DNA from: Phycisphaerae bacterium
GTDB taxonomy: Bacteria > Planctomycetota > Phycisphaerae > Sedimentisphaerales > Anaerobacaceae
DNA length: 34,078 nt
NCBI GenBank assembly: GCA_030608075.1
Contig: JAUWIU010000010.1
Coordinates: 1-34,078, forward strand
Reading direction: 5' to 3'
Shown: in pieces, positions 1 through 7,309 of the stretch
How positions within the stretch are numbered: the first letter of the stretch is position 1
Layout of the letters: each line of letters opens with the position of its first letter
Made by a program: the position numbers and the translations under genes
The notes under the pieces: generated by a model
The model's input: only the letters and a program-made list of their open reading frames with translations
The model's database searches: none
What the model was told of the DNA's origin: nothing

Positions 1-45
1 ATAGGAATTTGTAATAATAGCGAAAATAGGCAATATGCGCAAATT

Positions 46-107
46 GTCATTTCGAGCGAAGTCGAGAAATCTGTTTAAATAGACCCCTCGGCTGCGCTCG
101 GGGTGAC
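46..107. repeat. Short palindromic REP-like element
   Basis: The two 21-base ends form an imperfect inverted repeat. The left end begins GTCATTTCGAGCGAAG and the right end, read on the other strand, begins GTCACCCCGAGCGCAG; most differences are T/C changes. The centre is a short A/T-rich spacer. The form (GTCA at one end, TGAC at the other, CGAGCG core) is that of small dispersed non-coding repeats found in many environmental bacterial genomes. No protein is encoded. Confidence 0.6.
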
Positions 108-419
108 GGTGAGCGGTTGCCTTAATGAAGTCCCGCCGAAGGCGGTTAATTTAACGATATGTAGAAAGTTGTGTGGTAACAGTCGGCTGTCGAGGACTCG
201 GGCAATCGACCTGGCCGCCTCAATCGGATAAAATGTGGTTTTGCCGAACCAATAGCTGTATTTGGCGCAGATATGGGTGTCGGCAAGAAAATGTTGGTGG
301 AACCATCTGCAATAAAGCGGGGGCGCGAGCGATTGTCTGCGTGACAAACTCCAGCTGCTCTGCCGGGCCACCGCAGATTGTATGTTTCCTGTACTGCCAG
401 TATAGGCGGCGATTTTCTG
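108..419. other. Region without a recognisable gene downstream of nikR
   Basis: About 310 bases between the palindromic element and the end of nikR. Open frames on both strands overlap one another, none has a ribosome binding site, and none gives a protein I recognise. It may hold decayed coding sequence, because the minus strand just after the nikR stop codon stays open for about 67 codons, but I cannot assign it. Confidence 0.4.
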
Positions 420-833
420 TCAGAGCGCGTCGGCGGCTACAAAATTGACCCGTCCGAGCTTGACTCCCTTTTGACTGACTATATTCTCGGCCATCCTGTT
501 GATTTCTCCAACGGCGCCTCGAAGCACAATTACCTCCAGACAATCGTGCTCATCAAGATGAACGTGTGTGGAGCAGATGGTCTGCAGAAGATGCGAGTGC
601 TGCAGGTCGGTCAGCTTTGCCATCAGCTTTGTCGAATGATGGTCGTAGACAAGCCCCACCACCGCAACGGCTTCGGCCTTTGGGTTGCTCAGACGCTCGG
701 TGCTTAACTGCTCGCGTATCATATCGCGTATTGCCTCGGAACGGCTCTGGTAGCCCTTTGCGGCGATGAGTTTATCGAACATCGACAGCAGCTTTTTATC
801 CAGCGATACCCCTATCCGCTCAACTTGCGCCAT
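420..833 (-). CDS. nikR: Nickel-responsive transcriptional regulator NikR
   Basis: A 137-residue NikR, the usual family length. An N-terminal ribbon-helix-helix DNA-binding domain (residues 4-45, starting VERIGVSLDKKLL) is followed by an ACT-like metal-binding domain. The four high-affinity nickel ligands are visible: H79, H90 and H92 in the motif THVHLD, and C98 in DCLEV. This is the E. coli pattern H76/H87/H89/C95 shifted by three. The frame is open further upstream but only through a palindromic repeat; the ATG at 833 is chosen because AGGAG lies 8-9 bases before it and the protein then begins as in the family. NikR binds Ni(II) and represses, or sometimes activates, nickel transport genes. 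The histidine-rich transporter gene at 3504-4217 is a likely target. Confidence 0.95.
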   Translation of the reverse strand: MAQVERIGVSLDKKLLSMFDKLIAAKGYQSRSEAIRDMIREQLSTERLSNPKAEAVAVVGLVYDHHSTKLMAKLTDLQHSHLLQTICSTHVHLDEHDCLEVIVLRGAVGEINRMAENIVSQKGVKLGRVNFVAADAL

Positions 834-920
834 ATTTGTTCTCCTGAAAGTAGCTTCGGCGTCTTTCCTTGTCACTGCACTAATAGCCAGTATCTGTTGC
901 GGAAACCAGAAACCGACAAT

Positions 921-1023
921 GTCACCCCTGCCCCTGCTTGCACAGGGGTAAACTTGTCCCCGCGAAAGCGGGGAGCAGGGGTCCCGGGCGAAAAAACTGG
1001 ATTCCCGCTTCCGCGGGAATGAC
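921..1023. repeat. Multi-hairpin dispersed repeat upstream of nikR
   Basis: A 103-base element bounded by GTCA and TGAC. It holds several palindromes in a row: CCCCTG...CAGGGG, CCCCGCGAAAGCGGGG, and ATTCCCGC-TTCC-GCGGGAAT. Read in one frame of the minus strand it gives the FPRKRESS-type peptide that marks this widespread class of non-coding repeats. It sits between the divergent nikR and dockerin-protein genes, so it separates their promoters. Confidence 0.7.
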
Positions 1024-1097
1024 AAAATGCTGTTTCGGCAACAGCAACTATCTATTTTATGCGATGAAAATTTTTTTGGAAATAATTAAATTTTGGG

Positions 1098-1126
1098 TTG
1101 ACCTGGTAGCACGATTCTGATATTTG
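1098..1126 (+). promoter_or_regulatory. Promoter with embedded operator, shared with the 4.2-kb transporter gene
   Basis: A -35 box TTGACC at 1098-1103 and a -10-like TATTTG at 1121-1126 are 17 bases apart. The spacer carries TGGTAGCACG and the imperfect inverted repeat TAGCA-N6-TGATA. A near-copy (29 of 33 bases, counting the following TATG) precedes the nickel/cobalt-type transporter on the minus strand at 4265-4293. Because nikR is adjacent, NikR control is the simplest inference, but the site does not match the E. coli NikR operator. Confidence 0.6.
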
Positions 1127-1163
1127 TATGTGTAGTAGCACGATTTGCAGTTTTGTATGCGCA
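1106..1163 (+). repeat. Two-copy 29-bp direct repeat in the promoter region
   Basis: Unit 1 (1106-1134) and unit 2 (1135-1163) match at 22 of 29 positions. Both begin GTAGCACGATT and both contain TTTGTATG at the same offset. A partial third copy (ACACGAT) follows at 1168-1172. The first unit overlaps the promoter spacer, and the 29-base spacing would place two binding sites near the same face of the helix. Confidence 0.55.
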
Positions 1164-1205
1164 AAACACGATGGCGAATTAGTAACTTTTTTAGGAGAGG
1201 TAATT

Positions 1206-2237
1206 ATGATGAGAATAAAGTTAATAATTGTTATGTTGCTGGCAATCAGCTCCACAACCTTTGCTGCTGACCCAGCATGGGTCACGCACCGGCAGCTTCA
1301 GGCGGTGCACTCAGACGGCAGCAGCTCGTTTGACGACACCGGGCCAACAAGAGTTGTCCTGGAAGGCATTATTCTTAACAGCCCTGAACAATGGTTCGAC
1401 CCAACGGCAGATGATACGATGGCGGCGTGGTTTATGGGTGGTCAATGGGAAGTGTATGTGCAAGGCGAGGGTGAGGACCACGCCGGCACATCTTTATGGG
1501 TGGGGCAGAATTATGGTAACGGCCCGGGCTACGAAAACTATACAAACCAGGAATGGAGGGCCGAAATTTCACGGCTAAACCGGGACCCAAATACCGGCTA
1601 CATATTCAATCCCGGCGACAGAGTCCGAGTTACAGGGCGCTACTTATTTTACAAAGGCAAACTAAACGTAAATGAGAACCATGAAATCGGGACAAATTTT
1701 GACTTCACGGTTGAATTAGCCGAACCTGCTGTCGGAGTGCCACAGCCGGAAGCCGTCGAACTATCAGAACTGAAAGACGCTAACAACAACGAGATTTTTG
1801 ACCCGGCACGACTTAGCGGCTGCGAATACTATCAATCGCGGCTAATAAGAATTAACGACGTCAATATCGTAGACCCGGAAAATTGGGGCGTCGAACAGAC
1901 AATAACAATACGCGGTGCGAACGGCCTTACTTTGCCGGTGAGACTCGGCCTGGGCAGTGGTATCGGAAGGTTTTCTTGTCCGGCCGGCCAAATCGACGTG
2001 ATAGGGATTCTCGACCAGAACGCCCCGGGCTATCCACCTAATATAGATAATACGAAGGGTTATCGAATTTTAGTGCTGAATTACGATGGTAATGGTCTGG
2101 TTCTCACCGACCTCGGCTGCAAACGTGGCAATCTGGCCGGCGATATTAATACCGATTTCAAGGTCGATTTCAAAGATTTTGCCGAATTGGCGGCAAACTG
2201 GCTGGAATACCGGGACGGCCTGTACGGTTGTGATTGA
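1206..2237 (+). CDS. Secreted protein with C-terminal dockerin-like repeat
   Basis: A 343-residue exported protein. Residues 1-20 form a Sec signal peptide (MMRIKLIIVMLLAISS..., cleavage near FAA). The body has two stretches that read like OB-fold beta barrels: one contains VRVTGRYLFYKGKLNV, the other VDVIGIL-type strands around residues 240-300. The C-terminus has a single dockerin-like calcium loop, GDINTDFKVDFKDFAELAANW, the hallmark of exported proteins in Phycisphaerae. Start: ATG at 1206, 8 bases after AGGAG; a longer frame upstream lacks a binding site. It is followed after 63 bases by a prepilin-like gene, as in the dockerin/prepilin pair at 28.2-26.5 kb. Its promoter is shared with the nickel-type transporter. 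Molecular role unknown; a part in surface metal handling is inference from context only. Confidence 0.8.
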   Translation: MMRIKLIIVMLLAISSTTFAADPAWVTHRQLQAVHSDGSSSFDDTGPTRVVLEGIILNSPEQWFDPTADDTMAAWFMGGQWEVYVQGEGEDHAGTSLWVGQNYGNGPGYENYTNQEWRAEISRLNRDPNTGYIFNPGDRVRVTGRYLFYKGKLNVNENHEIGTNFDFTVELAEPAVGVPQPEAVELSELKDANNNEIFDPARLSGCEYYQSRLIRINDVNIVDPENWGVEQTITIRGANGLTLPVRLGLGSGIGRFSCPAGQIDVIGILDQNAPGYPPNIDNTKGYRILVLNYDGNGLVLTDLGCKRGNLAGDINTDFKVDFKDFAELAANWLEYRDGLYGCD

Positions 2238-2300
2238 TACGTTTGACAAGGTGCAAATAAACTTTTCTTGAAGCCGATAGTTGTGGAAGTGTTTCGCTCA

Positions 2301-2939
2301 ATGAAACGCGGTTTTAGTCTAATTGAACTGTTAGTCGTCATCTCCATCATATCGCTTTTGATGGCGGTTATGATGCCGGCACTTTCCCGGGCACGGGAGC
2401 AGGCCAAGATAGTAGCGGTTAATGCCGAGCTAAGGCAAATCGGGCTGGCCCTTGAGATGTATATGGACGACAACAACGCAAAGCACCCTCCGACGCGGAC
2501 CGACTGCAGTATGGGCTGGGAAGACCATCAACTGCCACCGGAATTGGTCGAGGGCCGATACTTGCCGGCTCCAAGGGGTGGTAGTATGTCGGCGGGAATG
2601 GAAGACCGATTCAACCGCGGCCATACATATAAGTACTGGGCTGTCGGAGAGCTTTATCAAAACAACCAGTACATTGAGGATAAACTGTCTCGACTGTGGG
2701 TTCCCTATGGTTTTCCAAACCGTGACAGTGACGACGGCGAATGGCAAACAGACCCTCAAGAGTCGCCGGTAACCTGGGTTGTTTTTAGTCACGGACCGAG
2801 ATTTCACTGGTGGACAATGAAACAGGACAAATACCCTGTGCCGAAGAGAGTCTGGTATAAGTCGGGAACTCGCAGTGGTGTCATAGTTCGTATGCGTTTG
2901 AAAAAAGGACGACACGTCGGCTCGTTCGAGCGGTTTTGA
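2301..2939 (+). CDS. Prepilin-like type II secretion/pilin family protein
   Basis: A 212-residue protein starting MKRGFSLIELLVVISIIS. This is a class III (prepilin) signal: the peptidase would cut after G4, leaving F5 as a methylated N-terminus, with the following 20 hydrophobic residues as the assembly helix. The rest is soluble and rich in aromatic residues. The ending IVRMRLKKGRHVGSF resembles that of other planctomycete prepilin-like proteins. The ATG at 2301 is preferred to an upstream in-frame TTG because the prepilin signal must be near the N-terminus. It lies directly after the dockerin-like gene and is probably cotranscribed. It is not a classical major pilin, and none of the secretion machinery is encoded nearby. 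Confidence 0.8.
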   Translation: MKRGFSLIELLVVISIISLLMAVMMPALSRAREQAKIVAVNAELRQIGLALEMYMDDNNAKHPPTRTDCSMGWEDHQLPPELVEGRYLPAPRGGSMSAGMEDRFNRGHTYKYWAVGELYQNNQYIEDKLSRLWVPYGFPNRDSDDGEWQTDPQESPVTWVVFSHGPRFHWWTMKQDKYPVPKRVWYKSGTRSGVIVRMRLKKGRHVGSFERF

Positions 2940-3017
2940 GGTATCTTCAGTTGTGTTAAGCGGTGCACTGACCGGATGCAGAAATAATCAATGATACGTA
3001 TGACGAAAGGAGCTAAA

Positions 3018-3455
3018 ATGAGAAACAGACGGGTAAGGGCAATTGTGTTCGAGCTCATTTTTCCATTGGCTGTCGGCAGTATATTTTTTGCAGGATGTGC
3101 GGCCAATTCCGGAGGTCTCGTTATGTCACCAGAGAAGGTCCGTGTTATACATCTGAAAAGCGGCAGTGAATATCAGGAACTGCTGTCTGGCCGGCCTCAA
3201 AGTCACGGAATGCGTTCGGGCAGGGTTTACCTGGAGCCCGGCCAGTCCTGCGGTCGGCACACTACCAAGGCGCATGAAGAGATGCTTATTTTCCTGGCCG
3301 GCAAAGGCACGGCACTGGTCGGCGAAGAAGAAAAGGCTTTTGAAGTCGGCAAAGGTGCAGTTTGCTACATACCGCCCCATACGATTCATAACATCAAAAA
3401 CACCGGGACCGAAGCTCTTGTCTATATTTATTGTGTCGCTCCCGTAAAAGATTAG
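3018..3455 (+). CDS. Cupin-domain lipoprotein
   Basis: A 145-residue protein. The N-terminus MRNRRVRAIVFELIF...FFAGC has a lipobox, so the mature protein is probably anchored to a membrane through its cysteine. Residues 60-140 are a single-domain cupin: cupin motif 1 appears as GRHTTKAHEEMLIFLAGKG, with two histidines and a glutamate able to bind a metal, and motif 2 around PPHTIHNIKNTG. Start: ATG 3018 with AGGAG 6-7 bases upstream, better than the earlier in-frame ATG at 2991. It is the third plus-strand gene after the dockerin and prepilin genes and may belong to the same nickel-linked unit. Substrate not predictable. Confidence 0.85.
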   Translation: MRNRRVRAIVFELIFPLAVGSIFFAGCAANSGGLVMSPEKVRVIHLKSGSEYQELLSGRPQSHGMRSGRVYLEPGQSCGRHTTKAHEEMLIFLAGKGTALVGEEEKAFEVGKGAVCYIPPHTIHNIKNTGTEALVYIYCVAPVKD

Positions 3456-3503
3456 ACCGGTGACTGTCGGCAACAAGGTTTGACTTATTTGGCTGACAGC
3501 TTC

Positions 3504-4217
3504 TCACAGGCCCAAAAACTGAATAGCCAGTCCGCAAAGGCATATAGTGGCACCGGCTATCACGTGAGCGAACCGCTGCATCCGAGAAAAGGGAATGAGA
3601 TTGACCCCTGCCCTGGGAAGCAGGACAAGTGCTACCATCGTGAGGATGGTTACCGTGCCGAAAACAGAGGTCACCACTACCAGGCCAAACAAGCTGGCCC
3701 TTGCAGCCGGATACATCACCAGGGGGATTAACGGTTCGCACGGACCAAAGACGAAAATCACAAAGAGTGTCCACGGTGCTATGCTTGTCGAGCCTTCCCG
3801 GTCATGAATATGAGCGTGTTCCAGATTGTGGGTATGGCTGTGCGCGTGAGAAGTGGTGCCGGTGTGGCTGTGACTGTGCGCGTGCGGCCGGGTGCGGTAT
3901 GCCCGCCGAAGTCCCCACGCCAGATACGCGAGCCCGAAAGCAATAAGCAGCCATGCCGCCAGATTGCCGCGAAAGGACTCAACTGTTTCAAGCCTTCCGA
4001 CTGCCAGTCCCATTGCCACGCCTATCAGTCCCAGCACGACCGAACTACCTATGTGTCCCAGACCGCACAGGACGGTTATGAAGGTGGTTTTGGCCGTTGA
4101 CCATTTTCTGGCCCACGACATCATAACAAACGGCAGATAATGGTCCGGCCCGAGGATAGTGTGGAAGAATGCTATCGAAGCAGCGGCGATAACAAGGGCG
4201 TTTAGCTCTACCGTCAT
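3504..4217 (-). CDS. Ni/Co-type transporter with histidine-rich loop (TauE/UreH-RcnA-like)
   Basis: A 237-residue integral membrane protein with about six helices. Helix 1 contains HTILGPDH, the HxxxxDH-type metal motif of nickel/cobalt transporters (NiCoT, RcnA, UreH). The loop at residues 110-142 is packed with histidine (HAHSHSHTG...HAHSHTHNLEHAHIHD), as in RcnA and HupE/UreJ-type proteins. A GPCEPLIP motif follows in a later helix. It could import Ni for enzymes or export excess Ni/Co; sequence alone does not decide. Start: ATG 4217 with GGAG 8 bases upstream. It converges with the cupin gene, and its promoter is a near-copy of the one at 1098-1126. nikR lies 2.7 kb away, supporting nickel control. 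Confidence 0.85.
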   Translation of the reverse strand: MTVELNALVIAAASIAFFHTILGPDHYLPFVMMSWARKWSTAKTTFITVLCGLGHIGSSVVLGLIGVAMGLAVGRLETVESFRGNLAAWLLIAFGLAYLAWGLRRAYRTRPHAHSHSHTGTTSHAHSHTHNLEHAHIHDREGSTSIAPWTLFVIFVFGPCEPLIPLVMYPAARASLFGLVVVTSVFGTVTILTMVALVLLPRAGVNLIPFSRMQRFAHVIAGATICLCGLAIQFLGL

Positions 4218-4264
4218 AATATGACTCCAGAAGAATTACAATAAGGCGTCGGGCCTTGCGCATA

Positions 4265-4293
4265 AAAATAGCAGGAGCGTGCTACCAGGTCAA
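4265..4293 (-). promoter_or_regulatory. Promoter of the Ni/Co-type transporter with embedded operator
   Basis: On the minus strand: TTGACC (4293-4288), a 17-base spacer, then TATTTT (4270-4265). The spacer begins TGGTAGCACG and holds the perfect inverted repeat TAGCA-N6-TGCTA. From the -35 box through a TATG just past the -10, 29 of 33 bases equal the promoter at 1098-1130. Transcription would begin about 40 bases before the gene. Confidence 0.65.
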
Positions 4294-4353
4294 GAAAATA
4301 ATTGTAAACGACCGGAATGTCCACGGGGGACACCGTCAAACCACAAAAAACCC

Positions 4354-4382
4354 TTGACAGCATGGAAAGGCTCTCATAAATT
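4354..4382 (+). promoter_or_regulatory. Strong sigma-70-type promoter for the SANT-like gene
   Basis: TTGACA (perfect -35) at 4354-4359, a 17-base spacer, then TAAATT at 4377-4382. The following gene begins 76 bases downstream of the -10. Confidence 0.7.
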
Positions 4383-4458
4383 GTACGTGTGGTCATGGCG
4401 GTGCCAGGACCCGGCAGACAGTTCCGGATGAACAGTATTTATTGAAAGGAGGCACAAA

Positions 4459-4683
4459 ATGGCAAAAAAGAAAAAAGCGGCGAAGAAAACGGCAAGAAAA
4501 AAAGGTGTAAAGGGTCTGTGGACAAAGGCAGAGGTCAATTTGCTCAAAAAGCTCTTCCCGACCAACCCCACGTCCGCAATAGCCAAACAGCTCGGACGTC
4601 AAACCGATGCGGTCAAGAAGAAAGCATCAAGAATGGGACTTCACAAAACCAAGAGATACCTGAAGTCCATCGGCAGGGCCTGA
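4459..4683 (+). CDS. Small lysine-rich SANT/Myb-like DNA-binding protein
   Basis: A 74-residue very basic protein. The first 20 residues are mostly lysine, alanine and arginine (MAKKKKAAKKTARKKG), like a histone H1 tail. Residues 21-62 form a helix-turn-helix of the SANT/Myb type: LWTKAEVNLLKKLFP, then TSAIAKQLGRQTDAVKKKASRMGL, matching the pattern in which small proteins of this sort contact DNA. A near-perfect ribosome binding site (AAAGGAGG) lies 7 bases before the ATG, and a consensus promoter precedes it, so expression is probably high. A nucleoid-associated role is inferred; the exact function is not known. Confidence 0.85.
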   Translation: MAKKKKAAKKTARKKGVKGLWTKAEVNLLKKLFPTNPTSAIAKQLGRQTDAVKKKASRMGLHKTKRYLKSIGRA

Positions 4684-4720
4684 TTTACAAAGCCGGTTCG
4701 GATTGGTCAACGCAAAAACC

Positions 4721-4749
4721 TTGACATTTGCCTGTGGCAGCATTATTCT
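4721..4749 (+). promoter_or_regulatory. Promoter for trpS
   Basis: TTGACA at 4721-4726, a 17-base spacer, then TATTCT at 4744-4749. The trpS start codon is 51 bases downstream. No T-box or other leader structure was seen in the short untranslated region. Confidence 0.7.
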
Positions 4750-4800
4750 TACCTGAAGTTTCCACAATGTTTACCCGAATTTTGTTAAGGAGGCGAAATA

Positions 4801-5775
4801 GTGAGGGTTCTTTCAGGCATACAGCCTTCGGGTCGGCTGCACATAGGCAACTTTTTCGGCGCAACCCGTCAGCACCTTGAGATGCAGGCTGAAAACGACG
4901 CGTTTTATTTTATCGCCGACTATCACGCTCTCACCAGCAACCCTTCACCGACGGAAATCGCGCAGTACACGCTCGATGTGGCCGCCGATTACATCACCCT
5001 GGGGCTGGACACGGACAAAACGGTTTTCTGGCGTCAGTCCGATGTCCCTGAGGTTACCGAGTTTACGTGGCTGCTGTCCTGTGTAACGCCTATGGGTCTT
5101 CTTCAGCGGTGCACGAGCTACAAGGACAAGGTCGCTCAGGGTTTCAGCCCGAATCACGGCCTGTTCGCATATCCGGTTCTGCAGGCCGCTGACATCCTTA
5201 TTTTCAACAGTGAGCTTGTCCCTGTGGGCGCCGACCAGAAACAGCACATCGAGGTTACCCGCGATATTGCGGTCCGCTTTAACAACGCCTACGGCCCGAT
5301 ACTCACCATCCCAAGGGAACATATCATCGAATCGGTAGCCGTTGTACCCGGCACGGACGGGCGGAAAATGAGCAAGAGCTACGGAAACACCATTGAGATA
5401 TTCGAGCCTGAAGAAAGTGTTACGAAGAAGATTATGCGCATCGTTACCGACTCTACGCCGGTCGAAGAACCCAAAGACCCCGAAAGGTGCAATGTTTTTG
5501 CCCTTTTGAAGCTGGTTGCCCAGCCGGAGGAGTTAGCTGAGTGGCAAGGGCGATACCGCGCCGGAGGTCTGGGCTACGCGGAGGTCAAGAAGCGGCTTGG
5601 CGAGCTGATGGTAGATTATTTCAGGCCTTACCGTCAGAAAAGAGCCGAGCTTGAGGACAATCCCGACTATGTCAGACAGGTTCTTGCCAAAGGTGCCGAG
5701 CGAGCCAGAGCGGTAGCCACAGAAACACTTGCCCGGGTTCGAGAAGCGGTTGGGTTAGGAGGTCACTATGTCTGA
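4801..5775 (+). CDS. trpS: Tryptophanyl-tRNA synthetase
   Basis: A class I aminoacyl-tRNA synthetase of 324 residues, typical of bacterial TrpRS. It activates tryptophan with ATP and charges tRNA-Trp in the cytoplasm. The ATP-binding signatures are intact: HIGN at residues 14-17 and KMSKS at 189-193. The start GIQPSGRLHIGNFFGA and the internal PVGADQKQH are also characteristic. The start codon is GTG, 6 bases after AAGGAGG. It overlaps the next gene by 8 bases, so trpS, the DUF2007-like gene and scpA are very likely one operon. Confidence 0.97.
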   Translation: MRVLSGIQPSGRLHIGNFFGATRQHLEMQAENDAFYFIADYHALTSNPSPTEIAQYTLDVAADYITLGLDTDKTVFWRQSDVPEVTEFTWLLSCVTPMGLLQRCTSYKDKVAQGFSPNHGLFAYPVLQAADILIFNSELVPVGADQKQHIEVTRDIAVRFNNAYGPILTIPREHIIESVAVVPGTDGRKMSKSYGNTIEIFEPEESVTKKIMRIVTDSTPVEEPKDPERCNVFALLKLVAQPEELAEWQGRYRAGGLGYAEVKKRLGELMVDYFRPYRQKRAELEDNPDYVRQVLAKGAERARAVATETLARVREAVGLGGHYV

Positions 5776-5995
5776 TAAGCTTGTTACAATTGCGACTTTT
5801 GGCGACAGCATAGAAGCGGACCTGGCCAAACAGTTGCTGGCGGATTTCGGTATTGACTCGGTCGTAACCGGCCGGCACGCTGCGAATGTGTATTGCGGGC
5901 TGCCGGCGGTGGCGGCGATAAAACTACAAACCCTGGAAAGCCAGTCCGAAAAGGCTCTGGAGATTCTGCAGTCGAATGAAAAACGGGAGCAGTGA
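5768..5995 (+). CDS. Small DUF2007-like putative signal-transducing protein
   Basis: A 75-residue protein reading MSDKLVTIATFGDSIEADLAKQLL. The pattern (attack of a short beta strand, then an EA-rich helix, then a strand carrying an xxAxxL core) fits the DUF2007 family, small ferredoxin-like folds found fused or free in many bacteria. Function unknown. The ATG sits in a TAGGAGGTCACTATG context that overlaps the end of trpS by 8 bases, so translation is probably coupled. scpA starts immediately after its stop codon. Confidence 0.75.
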   Translation: MSDKLVTIATFGDSIEADLAKQLLADFGIDSVVTGRHAANVYCGLPAVAAIKLQTLESQSEKALEILQSNEKREQ

Positions 5996-7003
5996 TTGGC
6001 TGACTATCGTGTAAATCTTGAGGTCTTCGCCGGGCCATTGGATTTGCTGCTCTATCTGGTCCGCAAGGAGGAGGTCGATATTTACGACATTCCTCTGGCC
6101 AGGATAACCGAGCAGTATGTCCGGTATATCGAGATGCTAAAAAGCCTCGATATCGACCTGGCGGGAGACTTTTTGGTGATGGCGGCGACGCTGATGGAGA
6201 TTAAGTCGGCGATGCTGCTGCCCAAAGCCGAGCCGGAGCAGTTTGGCACGGACGATTTAACAGACCCCCGCTCCGAGCTTATTCGCCAACTGCTCGAATA
6301 CAAGAAATTCAAAGACGCCGCCAATCTGCTCAACGCCGCCTCTGACCTGCAAAGCCGGCGTTACGGTCGCCCTGATAATATCCTCGAAAGACTGAAGGGT
6401 GGTGACGCCGAACGTCAGATTGACCTCGAGCAGGTTAGCCTCTGGGACCTGCTTGAGGCCTTCGACTCGGTAATGAAGTCGATAGGCCCAATCACGGACA
6501 TCAGCCATATCAAGGACGACACGCCTATCGACCTGTATCAGATAGAGATTCTCCATCGTCTGCAGACAGAAGGGCCGATGAGCTTCGAACGCATCTTCGA
6601 GTCAAAGCCGAGCCGGGCCGTTATGGTTGGGTTATTCCTGGCTCTTCTGGAATTGGTCCGCGAGAGACTGGTCTGGGCCGAGCAGGCCCGCCCGCTGGGC
6701 TCGATATATTTGAAACCCTTAACCGATGAACCTGCGGCGCAAGCCGTACAAAAGGCCATTCTCACCTCTGCCTCCGAGGCCGGTGGCGAGCAGCCTGCTC
6801 AAAAGGCTCCATCGCAAAAGCCAGCTATTGAGATTGAAGAAATGCGTGGACCTGCGACGAGCAAACCGGTGGTTTCAATTGACAGCCTACAGGCCGGACA
6901 GAGTTCTGCTCCAATCACCGAGTTAGCCGCAAAACGCAGACACTCCTCCTCACCACAAGTGCCTGAGGAAGAACAAACTGAGGACGTCGAGGAAAAGAGA
7001 TAG
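5996..7003 (+). CDS. scpA: Segregation and condensation protein A
   Basis: The kleisin subunit of the bacterial SMC condensin, which bridges the SMC heads and helps organise and separate chromosomes. The N-terminal signature is clear: VFAGPLDLLLYLVRKEEVDI, then DIPLARITEQYVRYI and DLAGDFLVMAATLMEIKSAMLLP. The winged-helix C-terminal domain follows (around residues 175-240, with PMSFERIFESKPSRAVMVGL). At 335 residues it is longer than the usual 230-270, because of a hydrophilic low-complexity tail of about 85 residues. It starts with TTG directly after the previous stop codon, with GGAG just upstream. The partner scpB is not in the window. Confidence 0.93.
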   Translation: MADYRVNLEVFAGPLDLLLYLVRKEEVDIYDIPLARITEQYVRYIEMLKSLDIDLAGDFLVMAATLMEIKSAMLLPKAEPEQFGTDDLTDPRSELIRQLLEYKKFKDAANLLNAASDLQSRRYGRPDNILERLKGGDAERQIDLEQVSLWDLLEAFDSVMKSIGPITDISHIKDDTPIDLYQIEILHRLQTEGPMSFERIFESKPSRAVMVGLFLALLELVRERLVWAEQARPLGSIYLKPLTDEPAAQAVQKAILTSASEAGGEQPAQKAPSQKPAIEIEEMRGPATSKPVVSIDSLQAGQSSAPITELAAKRRHSSSPQVPEEEQTEDVEEKR

Positions 7004-7180
7004 ACGGTTGCTGCCGAAGTTTTCCGAGCCGGGCCAGGCATCGATTTGGCAACTGTGTCAGAGAATCTTCGGTACTCAAATGCTCGCCATCGACCGGTGT
7101 AAAGCTTTCCGGCGGAACTGCACTTCTGCGTTTGCAGCCGACGGTGTCGGGTGTGATTGTTTTAGGCGCTGTTGGGAAGT

Positions 7181-7217
7181 AAAAAAGCCAGATTCTAAAA
7201 AACCCAGAATCTGGCTT
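7181..7217 (-). terminator. Intrinsic terminator active for minus-strand transcription
   Basis: The arms 7206-7217 and 7185-7196 form a perfect 12-bp stem (AAGCCAGATTCT and its complement) with a 9-base loop. On the minus strand the stem runs into TTTTTT. On the plus strand no T-run follows, so it would not end scpA transcription efficiently. Confidence 0.7.
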
Positions 7218-7309
7218 CGGAGGAGGGTGATGAAAAGCATATTAATACAGCGATTACCTGATAAACCCTCTTTACTAACCACCTTTATGTATATCGAACA
7301 AAGAACAGA
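7181..7309 (-). ncRNA. Candidate small RNA between scpA and panB
   Basis: On the minus strand a promoter-like TTGGCA (7344-7339), a 17-base spacer and TCTAAA (7321-7316) is followed by about 130 bases that end in a strong intrinsic terminator. Just before the terminator is a C-rich CACCCTCCTCC, which is complementary to ribosome binding sites; such motifs are typical target-pairing regions of bacterial small RNAs. No minus-strand gene lies in reach, so the terminator has no other obvious use. Not confirmed; on the plus strand the same bases give an SD-like sequence and a 44-codon frame. Confidence 0.4.

Noticed and set aside
4218-4353. A NiCo riboswitch before the transporter gene
   Set aside because: The untranslated leader would be only about 40 bases, too short for that RNA, and the sequence is better explained by a promoter with an operator.
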